A stretch of DNA of 64,000 bases from positions 620,001 through 684,000 of the forward strand of contig WHUX01000013.1 in NCBI GenBank assembly GCA_015179025.1, given 5' to 3'. Of this stretch, positions 1 to 12,900 are shown piece after piece. This DNA comes from Terfezia claveryi (taxonomy: Eukaryota > Ascomycota > Pezizomycetes > Pezizales > Pezizaceae). Positions within the stretch are counted from its first letter, which is position 1; every line of letters starts with the position of its first letter. The position numbers were made by a program, and so were the translations under genes. A model generated the notes under the pieces. It did no database searches. It was given only the letters and a program-made list of their open reading frames with translations, and had not been told where the DNA came from.

Positions 1-168
1 ATGGGATAATCAGGTTAGAGGCAAAGGGGCCAGGGACGAAGGAACCCGACAAGGAAGCCCTCTCAGCCCCAGTCATCTTCTTTATTTACATCTCTCGAAC
101 TCCAACCGAGCCACTGAGGCCTGTCAGGACATCCGCCTATACAATAGGAACACCGCACACATATAACT

Positions 169-183
169 TAGTCTGGTTGGCAC
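169..183 (+). repeat. Dispersed 15-bp motif TAGTCTGGTTGGCAC, first copy
   Basis: The exact 15-mer also occurs at 1534-1548 (+), 3352-3366 (+), 12006-12020 (-) and 49850-49864 (-). Near copies lie at 22218-22231 (+, one base missing), 32718-32732 (-, one mismatch), 47593-47606 (+, only the GTTGGCAC half well kept), 53927-53939 (+, first 13 bases) and 63788-63803 (-, one extra base). Flanking sequences are mostly unrelated, so this is not one long repeat seen in pieces. Read on the other strand it is GTGCCAACCAGACTA, which could be the outer end of LTRs. At 47.6 kb it coincides with the proposed start of a gypsy LTR. The resemblance to a tRNA A-box is weak because no B-box follows. Confidence 0.8.
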
Positions 184-1533
184 CTACTGTATAACTAGTC
201 AGATTACCTAAGTATCTCTGTACAATTGACTCTCGCCTTCACCCCATCCGCACACACAACGCCATTCCGCGCACACAACCCCATCCGCAGACACAAAATG
301 TCTTTGCACACGTACGACGAGGTCGTGAAATGGGATCATCACAAGCTTCTAGAATGGCTTCAATGTCAAGAGCCGATAACTCTAGAAAAGGATTTAGACG
401 AGTTGGAAGCATGCAGATCAAGCAAAGTTCCGGGGTCGGTTTTTCTGCAAGAGAGCACTGTCTTTCTTTCGGTCATGCGGCGTTCCTCTTGGAGTTGCAT
501 GACGTATTGAGTTACTGGGAGAGCAGTTTAGAGACAATCAAAAGAAACGCAAGGCGGAGTTTGACGAGGAACCACAAGTGAAGAGCTATCTACCAGAAGC
601 CCGAAAACAGTATACAGGTATAGATTTTCCCGATTCCATTTTTTAAGCCAAGTGGTTTTGCTACGCTGTATTAGCTCTATAAAGAGGGAGGGCTAAATAG
701 AACATAGAACTCCGCGAGCAGGTCTCAAGAATCTCTACTTAATTTGGACGACTACTGTGACCCATCTTGCTGTCAGATGTTGCCATTCATGTTTGTTGGT
801 GCAATTCCAAGGGATCGTTTTGTTCCCGACGAAGAAGGGAGGTTTGAGTATTATGGCCGTGAAAAGCTTCGCGACCTATATGAGTATGAGGCAGTGAAAT
901 CCATGAGAATTCAAGGTACTCGGAAGTATTTTCTTCACGGGACAAATGATACTGGCAAGACCTATATTCTTGCGGCCCTGACCTGTCCCTTGTTTGTGGA
1001 AGGGGTAAAGATAGTTTACCTCCCAGACTGCCGGGAAGTTGCTCTGTGATACAGTACCTGCAATCCGCATTGCGTTTAACCTTCACTGGGGCTGGACAAC
1101 ATTATGAACAGTCACTTTCCAGCGCTGAAAGTACCGGAGATCTGATAAATTTTTGCACGGCAAGGTCATCAGAGTCAATGCGCCTTTTATTCGTTATTGA
1201 TCAAGTAAATGCTCTGGGACCCAGGGATGAAGAATCGGACAGGTTTCCTCTTGACATCAAACGGAGCGTACGGACTCTCCTGGATACGGCCACATCAAGC
1301 CATATGAAGCTGTCAAGTTTAAGTGGCAATTATACCAAATAGGGAGAGATGCACAAATGGTGGGGCAAATATGAAAGATTATACCGATCCGATTCCGTGA
1401 GGAGGATAAAGCTGAGATTTAAGACTTACTAGGGAACATGCCCATTCTACTCAATGTCTTGCTAAAGCTGGATCGTAATGCTACTGACATGCAGTCTCAA
1501 GCGAATGAAATCTCGAAGAGGACTGTTACGGGG

Positions 1534-2010
1534 TAGTCTGGTTGGCACAAGCCCCCCGCCAAACGGAGGTTACGGTGGGGATTGTGATAGCCCCGATAAG
1601 AGCTAGATAAGATAATTGTCGGATGTTTTTAGCTTAGGGACAGTTGAATAAATAGCTTAGCTTAGTCAGGCCTACAAGAAGTGGCTATAAAGGCCCAGCG
1701 GTAGAGACTTAAGAAGGACATCATCATAGAAATCGAAAAAGACATCGATCGAACGAGACAGAGAAATAAGTCACATAACGAGCATACACACATACCGAGA
1801 CACCGAGACACCTTGATGGAGAAATAAGTTACATAACGAGCATACACACATACCGAGACGCAGAGACACCGTGATAGAGAAATAAGTCACATAAGGAGCA
1901 TACACACATACCGAGACACCGAGGCACCGTGAACCCAGACTGTACGCCGACAAACAACCAACAAGACAAGCCCTTCTTCTTCCATGTGGGTTTTGGGTCT
2001 TAACAGGCCT
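1534..2010 (+). mobile_element. LTR-like insertion inside the NTPase pseudogene
   Basis: This segment separates two halves of the pseudogene and has no coding relation to them. It begins at the dispersed 15-mer, has a TATA-like GGCTATAAAGG near 1684, and holds the 58-bp tandem repeat at 1761-1932. Its first 30 bases resemble the reverse complement of about 63775-63803, so the family is present at least twice. A promoter-like core followed by a transcribed-looking tract fits a solo LTR or a truncated element. No second terminal repeat or target duplication was identified, so borders are approximate. Confidence 0.35.
1761..1932 (+). repeat. 58-bp tandem repeat, three copies
   Basis: Units begin with GAGAAATAAG at 1761, 1819 and 1877, exactly 58 bp apart. 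Each contains CACATA, GAGCATACACACATACCGAGAC and a terminal GACACC or GGCACC with only a few substitutions. It is a minisatellite inside the insertion that splits the NTPase pseudogene. Confidence 0.9.
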
Positions 2011-3440
2011 ATAGAGAATTGGTTTGCAGCCACGAGATTTGCAAACTAGCGAGGGCGCCATTGAGACTATTCGGGGACTCCGCAGGCATTTCCAAAAAGA
2101 AATACTTCTGTGGCTAGTTCAGAAATCAAAGTTGGGTTCAGGGAGATTCCCCAAGCCTATAGTGGAAGTCATTTATGCAGAACCGAAGGCGATATATCCC
2201 TTGGACTTAATGCAAATCGAGCAACAGTCAATCGATGGTAATCTCGAAACAATTAGGCAAATTGAACCAGCTGCATGACCAGCTTCGGGATTGTCCCGAG
2301 GTGGGCGCAATAGTCTCCAGCATTCTGAGTTTCGCAGTGGAGGAAAGTGACAAATCTCTGTGATACCCCTAAGTTACTAAGGTGCACAAACCTTTCCCCC
2401 GAGAGTTGTGGGCAACATATGACTAAACTACGACACATCAGTTAGATATCGGGAGGCACTCTCTGCATGTATCAGTGGTGGTTCAGTATCACCGGCAGCA
2501 GTCTTACTCGACTGGCGAGACTTCTACGTTTCTAAGGGGATTGGGAATTACACCTGTGGCTTCGCTCGGCAGTCGGTGCAAGTTTTCTACGACAAATTAT
2601 GAACGCAACCCACTTCTTAACCGGAGCAGATGCTCTTGAGTTACATATCCGTAACTGGCTGCTCTTCGGCGTGGCCTGAGTTCGCTGGTCAGCTTTCGTC
2701 ATTTTTTTTCAAACCAAGACTCCAGTGGCATGTGACTGGGTCTTTCTTTTACATCCCAACCTCTTTAAACTTTAAAGGAGTTGATGCCATCCTTATATCA
2801 GTAAATCAAGACAATCAGGAGGCAGTTATAGTAGGTTTGCAAATCACGATATCAAACTCACTCAGATTTGGAGGGAAAATTCTTCCAGAACTGGCAGTGA
2901 TGGGAAGACATTTTCAGAGGTCTGAAGATAACCTTCAGGTTCTTATGGATTCTTGAGACGGTTGCTAGTAAGGCCATTGAAGACGATGTTGATGGTAATA
3001 GCATAAGCCTGAAAAGTAGTAGAAGACTGCTGCGCCCCCCGTTCAGAAGAATATATATTTCGGTCATGCGTATCAGCACGGATATTGGCACAGAGCTTGG
3101 AATCGCGGGGAGGTGCCTAGTTACGTGTAAGGGGGGGCATAGACATGGCAGTGTACATCGGGGGAAAAAGGAAGATTGCTAGAATATTGCAAACGGATTC
3201 GGAGTGTGGGCAAACGGTTACGGGAATGCGAGCATGAGGGTTTGGACAGTCTATGGGCATATAAGGCCCGCTCTTCTGTCCTTCTTTTCTTTTCCTTTTT
3301 TACGTCCGTCATATATACGAGCATTGGGATCATTATAAGCAATCTTCTACCTAGTCTGGTTGGCACTCTTCTACCACAATCAGAGCATTGTGTGTATATT
3401 CTAAGTTGGTAGCAACATCTCGTTGAACATAATCGGAAAA

Positions 3441-3853
3441 ATGTCTTCAGCGGGCACCGGATCGTCCACTTCCCAGTTTAAACCTCCCAAAACAACGACA
3501 CCCCTCATAAATGAGGTCGATTACACCACATGGGCCAAAGAGACCAGCAGAGCTCTCAGAGTATCCGAGTTAGATAATGCCATTCACATTACGAAGGGAG
3601 TAGCACCGATTCTAGAATCACGAGAATTCCAAAAAACCTCACAGACAAAGCCCCGACTACATTAATGGTAAGCTGTGAACCAGAACCTCTCGCCCTAATT
3701 CGAGTATGCGATACTGCACTCGAAGCATGGAATATACTCAAAAGCCATTACGAAGGGAGAACATGCACACACAACCATCACCAATCTCAACAACAGAAAA
3801 GAGACTCTAACACAGCACATTGTGAACTTCGAGAACAAATGGAGAATCTCTGA
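3441..3853 (+). mobile_element. Copia-type gag remnant, frameshifted
   Basis: The ATG at 3441 opens a frame with LINEVDYTTWAKETSRALRV, the usual N-terminal pattern of Ty1/copia gag (gag-pre-integrase/UBN2 type). Near 3630 the frame changes, and CDTALEAWNILKSHYEG, a conserved copia gag helix region, continues to a stop at 3853. A TGGTAGCAAC stretch at about 3405-3414, upstream of the ATG, resembles a copia primer-binding site. Promoter-like sequence (ATATAAGG near 3259) and the dispersed 15-mer (3352) lie just before it, which would fit a 5' LTR. No protease, integrase or RT follows; the next 400 bp are degraded. Confidence 0.65.
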
Positions 3854-6800
3854 ACCAATGTAACCACCACAGTCACCCGATACTGTAGTCAGGAATATTA
3901 AGCATTTTATTAATAATGACCGATGGTAGAGGTGCATGGCTGCTAGGTGAACAATATAACCGCGAGCGTACGCTTCCTGGTGTATGAATGGCCCTGGTCG
4001 TGCCACGAATCATCATCAGGAAGCGAGAGGTCTCGGATTTCATACTGGGGAATCAGATTCAGCTCTGTGCGGTTTATCTTGGCAATGTGATCCACAGAAA
4101 GGGGTTGTGGTGTGGTCTATATATTTGTTGGTTGGGCCACAACACTCAACACCAACATTCCGGTCTGGAACAGGTAAGATCACCCTTGCACTTTGTTCTG
4201 CGACGTGGGCAGTATTATCAAGAGTGCACGTGGCTGCCCATATTGGGTGGAAATCAATGTGAAGAATGGTACTTCAACTAGAGCATCCCCCATACTTAGA
4301 CGTACTTTAGACAAAAGACGTCTCCCCACCCGTTATACTGGCATAGCTGCCCACTTTGACCTCTTCTTATACTGTACAGCCTCCATCCACTCGGCCGTAG
4401 AGCCTCATACCATTGACCTATCGCTAAAGTGGGATCGTCGCCCCAAGGCTCAAGGTACCTTCAGATAGGAGCTTCAAAGTAAGTGGACACAGACCCTAGT
4501 GAGAAACAATGCACATCTAGCTGAGTGTATTAAAGGTCCTTTGATAGTGTTTCGGGTTCCAGAGTGCCGCAGGTTCCGTAATCGTACGTCACGCCACACG
4601 GCGGGCTACTCCAACGCAGGTTCTTATCCCACCTCAGCTTAACTCTCAAATGAGCCCACATTAGAAAAAACAAAACACATATTGCCCCACAAGTCGAGTA
4701 CCTCATCCTCTCCCCTTCTCTGTGGGTTCTGTGCTTCTAGATCATCATGTCTAATGCATCTAGTACGCATCTATCTGGCGAAGCAGACATCTAAAGAAGT
4801 ACCCAACTATCTATGAAATTATAATTTAGAGGCCGTTAAAGTTAGTAAATAACCTTGACCAATTTCTTTGCTGTGGGCAGGGATGGTCCCTGGATAATCC
4901 ATCTCCTTCATTACGACGTCAGAGTCGACCCTCGAGCTCAACTACGATGACCACGACACATCGGATACTATAAGGTCAGTCTGATACATACCGATTACGA
5001 GTCTGTTTCAAGTCGAGTTGCATCAATTCTCCGTGCAAGTGCGCCGCCACAACGTTGACATGCTAAATTCTGAGCACATCTGCAGATGTCGGTATCGAAG
5101 CATGCAGGTACACATACATCAAACCGCTAGATCTTGCAACGCACGAATGGATTCCAAAGTCGCCTATTAGACGAATATGGTCCAAAATGGGTTGACGTGT
5201 TCAAAGTCCACAAATTTCCGTTCCTTTCTGGCACAAACCAATTTTTCTCTAGAGGAGCATTTGGGCAGAAAAGGCAACCGTGGTGGCAAAAGCATTCACC
5301 CTCTTGATCTCGGTTGATATCTCGATCCGCCAATCACATATACCGGTACCCTTCAACTACTCTCAACCAATCGAAAAAACTTTCATGTGCCACTAAAGAG
5401 GCAGGCATTTGCGAGCCAATGACAGTCACTCTGCATAATAATTGAGCCTTCTCTCATAGCTTAATGTATTAGTTTCAAAACTGTTATGCGCTGGCTAGCG
5501 TCGACGGTTGACGGCATCTGTAACAAGGCATATTCTTGGATATGGTCCGCGGAACAAAGTCCGAACTTCGGGCGTGGCCTTTACTCTGGGAATGATGGAA
5601 GGCTGCCGATAGTAAGTTTGACTACCTGCCCAGGAGAAACAAATTACGTTGAAATTTGCTAAGATGCAGGCGGGAGTCAATGCATTTTTCGTCGAGTACT
5701 ACCGTCACGAGCGCTGTTCAATATGCGAGAGAATTATCTTGCAGGAAAAAAGATGATCTTACACGCGACAATATGACCAGCTCACAGGTGTCCTAGACCT
5801 ATAGGTTGTCACATTGAGACTATGGTACCTAGGCCAGCAAGTCTCGTTCAGATATGTGCAACAACAAGCAACCCCGAAGAACAATTGGAATCCACAATTC
5901 GATTGAAGGGAGCGCTGCGGGTCATTTACACTATGGAAATCTCCTGGAGACTGCTTATAGTGGGTCGAGAAGGCAGGTGGGATGTAAATGGGTTGTTTGG
6001 TTATGATGTTTATATTTATGCAGATGGAGAGTGCATACTAGGCCCTCTTGATAATAAACACGCAATTTACCACGGATGGCTAAATTATTGGGAAAAAAAA
6101 TATATATATGTTTCTTAATTGGGGTAACTCGGAGGCTGAGAAAATGAGTGACATCTATTCACCGGTTAGAGCTCGAATCTGATAATCTCGGGATCCAAAC
6201 CAACCTGTTCAGTTGTCTGCGGCGTTGCGCCGTGCGTTGTCTCGGTAGCCATGGATGATACGCATTACTGAGATGGAAAGTTGCGTTGGGTTGCAGGGTA
6301 CCTACCTAGAGTACATACAGGGGTGCCATATCGAGAACTTGACTCCAGCTCGCATAATTAGGCAGCAGTCAGGCCTTGCATGATGGCTACCTACGCACCC
6401 ATGTGGAGTTCACGTTGCCGTTCCAATCAAGGGTCGTTCTCATGATCGGAACCGTATGGCCGTTGTGCTCCAATTACCCAATGACCGCCTCCAATGACCG
6501 CCTCCAAAGACCCTGCACCGCGGGGTTAATCATGACCACATTATGGAAACCCGCTCAGGGTAATTGCTGCCGGGTCCTCTCAAAATAAACTGTGATCATG
6601 GTATGTTCCGAGGACCCATTCAGCCAAAGGGAGTTCGGATGTGGATCTCATAGTCATTCTAGACCTGTTTAAGCGCTTCAAGCACAATTGGAATATAATT
6701 GCAATTTTCCTAAATCTGAGCTGCATGCATTAGGCTTGGGCATATCTCAAATCCTATGTGATTTCTTTTTCCACACATCCATACGTACCAGAGGACCTCT

Positions 6801-8007
6801 GGTAGTTACCCTCGTACACGTATCATCCAAGATTCCTTGACGGTAGAGTATGAATCTAGCTTCGGGTTTCAGGTCAAATTATGCCTGATCAACCAACACA
6901 GGTTTTTGAGTGGGGCTTCTCACGTATCAATTATCAATTCGTGCAATAGCATGCTTTGATTCCTGATTTTCAAAAAGTTTCTTGCAATTGACGAGGACGT
7001 CGTTGAGAGTTGCCAAGAATCCGCGCGGATTTCATGCATCCCTTAATATTAATTGCGCGGCGGCGGCTGCAGCGTGTTGATCGATAGTTCAACCCCGGCT
7101 CCTGTGCCAGTTCTCTGGTAGGACCCCGGTTCATACCCAACAATCCAGCAACTGACAGAGGGAATGCATAAAACTACTGAGCAGCTCCTTACAAGAAAAG
7201 CATGGAGTTTACCAGCTAAGAAATGAGATCTCTACGTCCGGTTGTGGACTATCCCCTGCTTCTGCATGCTCAGCCCCCTTGGAGTGCGCTACGACCAAGA
7301 TGTGCAGGAGCAACCCATATAGAAGGGCATAGCACCTCTACAAGAACAGCACATACCTACCCTCCTGTTCTTATTCGATCTTGGTGATATACTGCAGCCT
7401 GAAATCCCTGCACTTGAGGCTCACGGGTGCAGTTAGCTTTACTGATCGGTGGTTTAGACTCTGGGCTACAGGTAAAGTCAACCGGACAGACATATTTGAT
7501 GCAAGTATTTAGATAAGAACAGACTGACTCAAAAGTTTGTAGTTTATCAAGGCACCCAAGTCCTAGTCCAAGAGCCGGAGAAGTACAGGATCACACCCGG
7601 TTCGACAAGCGATTGCTACCAGTACTGTAGCATAGCAAGCTAGCTACAACGAATTATTCGATTCTCGACGAACGGAAACTATTTTCCTACAGTTACATAT
7701 TTTGCAACTTCTTTTTTCAATTTTATTGAGGTAATTTTGATAAGGTGTTCTTGAAAAGACCGCGTAAGACCCTCGCCAATCCAAAGTTTTCCCTTTGTGT
7801 TACCAAGATGCATTTTTTCAATTCTTATTTAACTTCTTAAGCATTTATTTATATTGAGCCCCGAACCGGGGATGTTACTGTATATTAGAAACCTTTCTAA
7901 AGGAAACTTCGTTACTGATACCCACTTCATACTATGAACGTAACGCTGATATAAACGTACTCTTCATCTAGCCCCCTATTGCTATTGCCCAACCTCCAAC
8001 AGGTTAT
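3854..8007. other. No recognisable gene
   Basis: About 4.1 kb with only short, unrelated reading frames. The first 400 bp may be decayed copia sequence. A 14-bp unit (CAATGACCGCCTC) is duplicated at about 6478-6505. The last 200 bp before 8008 are the presumed promoter and leader of the zinc-finger gene. Confidence 0.6.
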
Positions 8008-9921
8008 ATGGATCCCCGGCCTCAAAGTTTCGAATTCCTTGATAGCCCATGGAGTCATGTTGAAGCGTCGACCCGGAATCCGACTGAGCAGGCAGCACTG
8101 GCAATGCATCTAGTGGACAAGGTGTTAAATGACACAGTGGGGTCGGGTAGCAGCAGAAACAGCAATGCTGAAAGTAGTCCTAGAGGATGTGAGGCAAACG
8201 CTACACTTCCCCATGGACTTGCCTTTCAGTTCTCGAAGTTAAATGACCCAGCTTTCAACCTGCGCTTGCAGTCAGCCACGGAGAGTGAATATCTGGGAAC
8301 AGAGGATGAATATCAGAACATAACCACGACTAGTATCACGCCCGGAAGTGAACGCGGTACCCATGGTAAGTCAAGCCTACACGGCTCACAGAGCCCACGC
8401 CTTAAACCCCGTTTCCACCCATATCAGAAGGATACTGGGAGAAGTTGCTCAGCGTATAATCACACCTCCCATATATACCCACCATCGGAGTTCGATACTG
8501 AGGAGACATGGTCAACGATTTCTCACTTGTATTATGGCGCACCGACTGAGTATGTATATGAGAGTGGCTCTATCAACCCCCAGCAGCTCCAAGTATCAGA
8601 TTCTCAACCAGTGTCGAATTACTGCCCCACATATTCTTCCATGAGGATCGAGCCAAGTCTCTCGTCGCTTCAAGCTACGACTGCTACATACTACGAACCG
8701 AATGTGGAAATATGGTACTGTCCTTCATCAGATAGTGAAGATGCTGTGCCTGTAATTGGAAACTCTTCAGGCGAAGAAAGTGAAGCGGTGGAGGCTCAAA
8801 GTGTGAGGAATGATTTGAAGAAGAGCGGCTTAAAAAAGGGCAACTCGAAGAGAGGCAAGAAGCGTGGCGCCAAAGGATCTATCAAAGGGGTGCAAAAGAG
8901 TGGTGAAGGCAAAGGTGTCAGAGGGAGGAAGTCCAAAGATCGCTATATGTGTGATTATCATCAATGTTCTAAAGTATTCAGTAATGCTTCAGAACTTCGG
9001 TAAGTTACTATTCCCTTCATTTTTCCACAAATAGGAGATTAAATAACAGCCCGCAGCAAACATATGCAAGTGAAGCATCTTCGCCCTTTCAAGTGCACCT
9101 TCTCCTTTGCTGGCTGCGATCAAATCTTTGGAAGCAAGAATGAATGGAAGCGTCACGTCACTTCTCAGCACATGTATCTTTCTTACTGGGAGTGCAACCT
9201 CTCACTCTGCAAAGATCGTCAAGCTTTCTTCAACCGGAAGGATCTTTTTGGACAACACCTCAAGAGGATGCATGTCCCTCATTCAAAGAAAGTCGAGAGT
9301 TTCTGGCCTGAGATGCAGAGAAAAATAACACACGAACAGAATCGGGTGGAGATGGAACGGTGGGTTCGTGAAGAGGTCCCGAGCATTCAAGACAGTTGCT
9401 TCAAAATACTTCGGGAAACGCCGTTGGAGAGTAACTGCGAAATCTGTGGATTTAAGTTCAGTGGGCCAAAGTCCTGGGATTTGAAGATGGAACATGTGGG
9501 CAAACACTATGAGAATGGTGATCAACCACTTCCTGACGGCCCTTTTGAAGACAAAGGATTGATTGAATGGGCATTGGAACACCAGCTCGTTATGGAGCGA
9601 GATCCATACGACTCATTAACCAGTGAGAGCAATTACCTTGATCATTGCTCTAAACTATCACCTTCAGCGCAAAAGGCCGTCATGGACGAGAGCCTTTGCA
9701 AGTACCAATTTACAAAGGCAAATCAATTCATACCGAGAAGCACCTGCAGGGACCTAAGCCCGATCCAAAATTCAGATAATTTGCCTCTGCCACGGCAAGC
9801 TGAGGATATCAGTTACAGCAACGTTTGCCCCCTTTTATTCGATGGTGCTTTCAATGATGCCGCGCCAGGCGATCACGATACCCGCCTCTTGCTCTCAGGG
9901 GGTAGGATAATGTTGCCCTAG
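8008..9921 (+). CDS. C2H2 zinc-finger protein, two exons
   Basis: Coding parts are 8008-8999 and 9057-9921 (618 residues). The 57-bp intron at 9000-9056 runs GTAAGT...GCAG and must be removed to join the first finger. Residues 1-260 are low-complexity, Ser- and polar-rich. Residues about 270-312 form a Lys/Arg-rich stretch that could act as a nuclear signal. Fingers follow: C315-x4-C320-x12-H333-x4-H338 (split by the intron at residue 331), C344-x6-C351-x12-H364-x4-H369, and C377-x4-C382-x15-H398-x4-H403. A degenerate CEICGFKF...H fourth finger lies near residues 450-480. The KNEWKRHV and RKDLFGQHLKRMH segments are typical of a large ascomycete family annotated only as C2H2 proteins. It probably binds DNA in the nucleus; targets are unknown. 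Confidence 0.88.
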
Positions 9922-12900
9922 GGTTTACAAGGAATGTAGGCTGCTGATGATGACTTTTCGATGCGACCGTGTCGCCCGCCTGCTACGACAACCACCTGTT
10001 ATATGACCTATTACGATGTGACGCCCATTTCCTAGCATATTTGGATATTTTATTGAGGTTTGAGGAGATCAGCAATCATGAATCCATGCTCTCCTCTACA
10101 AACCCTCTAGGCTGCTTTGTTGATTTTTTCTTCGTTGAGTGCACATTTCCTACCTCCCTATAGCTTTTTGGATTATTTCTTTTCTTTGTAGGTACGAGAC
10201 TAGGTCTAGGTATATGATAATAATATATTCTGCCAGAAGCTCGGACACCATTCACCTCATAGGTGTCCGGAAACTTATGGTTGGGAAATATATAATTATA
10301 TATACTATATTTGAAGAAAAGTGCTATTCATGGTCGGCAGGCTTGAGGGATGGTATATGGATAACATCGAAGGATATTAGGAAACAAGAAAACCAAAGGC
10401 TAGCATGGGGGTGGGTGTGTCGGTAGGCGGGTGGAGAAGCAAGGGAAAGGGTTCTTAGAGTGCTCGGACCAGAGGATTTTTTCTGCTTTACCCTTTATAG
10501 AAGCAAAAATGAGGGTTTCGTTCTTTTCTCTCGTTTTTCTCGGCATATAGACTGCATTGCTTCTTTTTTTTTTTTTGGTTGGAATGCCCAATCTTAGGTA
10601 AACATGGGAGGAACATGGAGAACTGTGGGGGAATATGGTGGAATATGGGGGAGAAATATGGCGGAGGAATATGGAGGAATATGAGATAACTCTGGGAGAT
10701 CTCAGGCGAGGTTTGGAGAGGATTTAGGGCTGGGACAGGGTATCAAAATGGCTATGGCTATGGATGTGGGATGTGAGACGGCGGTTAGGGACGATGCCTA
10801 GTCAGGGAATTCACGTTGGAAACAAAATGGCACATTAAATGGAAGGCCTGGATATGGTGGAAGCTTGAGTGACAGGACCGACGGCAGCAAACGACAGTTC
10901 AATCATTACCTCTTATGCGCGTATCGGTTATTACTCTTATGCCTTGCGATGAGTTTTCTCGTTTTTCAGATTTTATATATGTTTCTCTTTTGTTTCTCTT
11001 TACATACTATGGCAGTTGCCTTGCACGTATCTTAATTTAATTTTATATTTCGTTTATTTACATTTTCTGACCAACGATTACGAAGGCAGCCTGAATCGAT
11101 ATTCAGCCTCCACCAATCCAGGCAGCTAATATGTAGCATCCTGCCCGCGGTAGTTTCCATGGGTTTGATATTCTTTGAAGATCGAGATTCTATCAAATGT
11201 CTGTCGGCTGTTGTATAGTCTATGCATCAATCAGTAGAGGGACGTCGAGTTGTACGCGCGACTGGCTGCACCCCGCACCCGCACCCCGATATTCTTTATT
11301 TGTATTCTTATTTTCTGTCTCAGCTTGGCTTGGTTTAGCAACTTCTCCATAGGGTGCGGACCAGTTTTGTTTCAGCCTCAGTAGCCACCGCATTTACTTA
11401 GGCGAACCCGGTGGAGCTAATTAATGGGTCTTTGTTCTTTATCAATAGGAATTGGAAACTGCAGTAGAATGTTCTGATAACCCTGCGCCAATATCTAATC
11501 AAGAAACTCTGAACCCGAGGTCAATGGGCATTTTCCTATTTTCCATCGCGGAAACCGTTGGATACGATTGTAAAAATATATTCGGGATGCTTATATTTTA
11601 GGACGGTCTGTGAGTGTACAATATGCAATCGGTGTTTACAGTGATCACGTTTTGTCCTAGCGGTTACAACTCTCCAACAGGGTCGTATTTTGAAACACTC
11701 TCATGCACAGAGCCAGGCTTCCACAGCGCGTGGTTCCAAGTTCTGATTGCATCGGACCGGTGCTGCACCTACATTGATACAGTATCATATCCCTAGCCGG
11801 TTTTGGAATTCATAACATTTCTGGACGTTAAGTACCCAAAGGTACTAAATCTAATGAGAGAATTAAGGGAGTTAAGGACAAGTACTTAGATTGCAATGAG
11901 TGTGATAGCTCTAAGTGGTGGCAGTGACGGTTCACCTGAACATAATCTCTATTTGGCAGTCCACGTTACCTTATTGCTCTGTCTGCCTTGTAATATTTAA
12001 TATTGGTGCCAACCAGACTATTAATACTGATGATATGGAACCCAAGACCAAAGGTTATCTTCGGCCCAACCCAAAATAGCCTCGGTTGATCATGTGAACA
12101 GATATTGACGGGGTTGGAATCTGAATGCAACATCAGCATGATACATGATGCATAAAAAGCATATGCAATGTATTGCCTCATGTGAATGCCTGAAGTCATA
12201 TGGTATGCCTCTCCAATCATGTTGAGTCTGTTTCACAGTCTGAATTCCAATCGCCGATCTATCACGGTGTTAATATGACTCTCCGGAGTATTATGGCAGG
12301 GCCAAATTAACAAACTTCCCGAAAAAGGGGAATGCAAGGGAGGTGCCGGGTTTCTGGGCTCTTGGGCTTTCCCACCTTGGCTGTAAGCATTCAGCTGGGG
12401 TCTTTATGAAGCCAATTACTATCACCCCTGGGAATTCTGCTAATCGGTGGTAGGATTATCCTGGCTAGGTTGGCCCGGGGACCTTTCGCGAAATACTTCG
12501 GATGACGAGTGTCTGAGACACTGATGTCACGTTTCACAGATATATCCATGGCTCGACGTGGATATAAGAGTTTCATTACATGGGTGATTGGTCGACCCTG
12601 ATAGTAGTGATTCTGGTCAGCCGTTCGGTGCCTCAACTCCAACTAACGTCGATATAATATTGACACGTAGGTGCAAATAAAAATAAATAATTGTCGCCAC
12701 TTTGTAGTGATAGCCTAGCTATGGTATATAACAGACGTTTTGAACTTGATTTTATTGCTTAGCTGAAGATAATGCACACTGAAGTTTTGCTACTGGGGGA
12801 GTCAGGGTGTACCTACTCTACAGCCACATGCGCTGATAGTATGGTTCATCTTGTTTTGGTTTCACCTGCAATCAAGGGTATTATTGTAAGTATAGATAAA

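Larger units (their letters stand above)
298..2956 (+). pseudogene. Degenerate RHS/Crinkler-like SAM plus NTPase gene
   Basis: The ATG at 298 opens a SAM-like segment (MSLHTYDEVVKWDHHKLLEWL), followed by a frame change near 470. A P-loop-like motif (HGTNDTGKTY) lies near 943-972, then an IVYLPDC strand, and after another frame change a Walker-B-like LLFVIDQVNAL near 1185-1220. A later segment (NMPILLNVLLKLD) has in-frame stops at about 1369 and 1420. After an insertion at about 1534-2010, C-terminal pieces reappear: DWRDFY and NYTCGFARQS near 2510-2580, and VDAILISVNQ with VIVGLQITIS near 2780-2860. This order is known from fungal RHS-like and Crinkler NTPases. Frameshifts, stops and the insertion make it non-functional. 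The family assignment rests on motif recall only. Confidence 0.6.

Noticed and set aside
169..183. Reading the dispersed 15-mer as a tRNA A-box of a SINE
   Set aside because: No B-box follows at any of the exact copies, and flanks differ between copies.
6165..6190. B-box-like GAGCTCGAATC suggesting a tRNA or SINE head
   Set aside because: No A-box at the proper distance and no cloverleaf arms.
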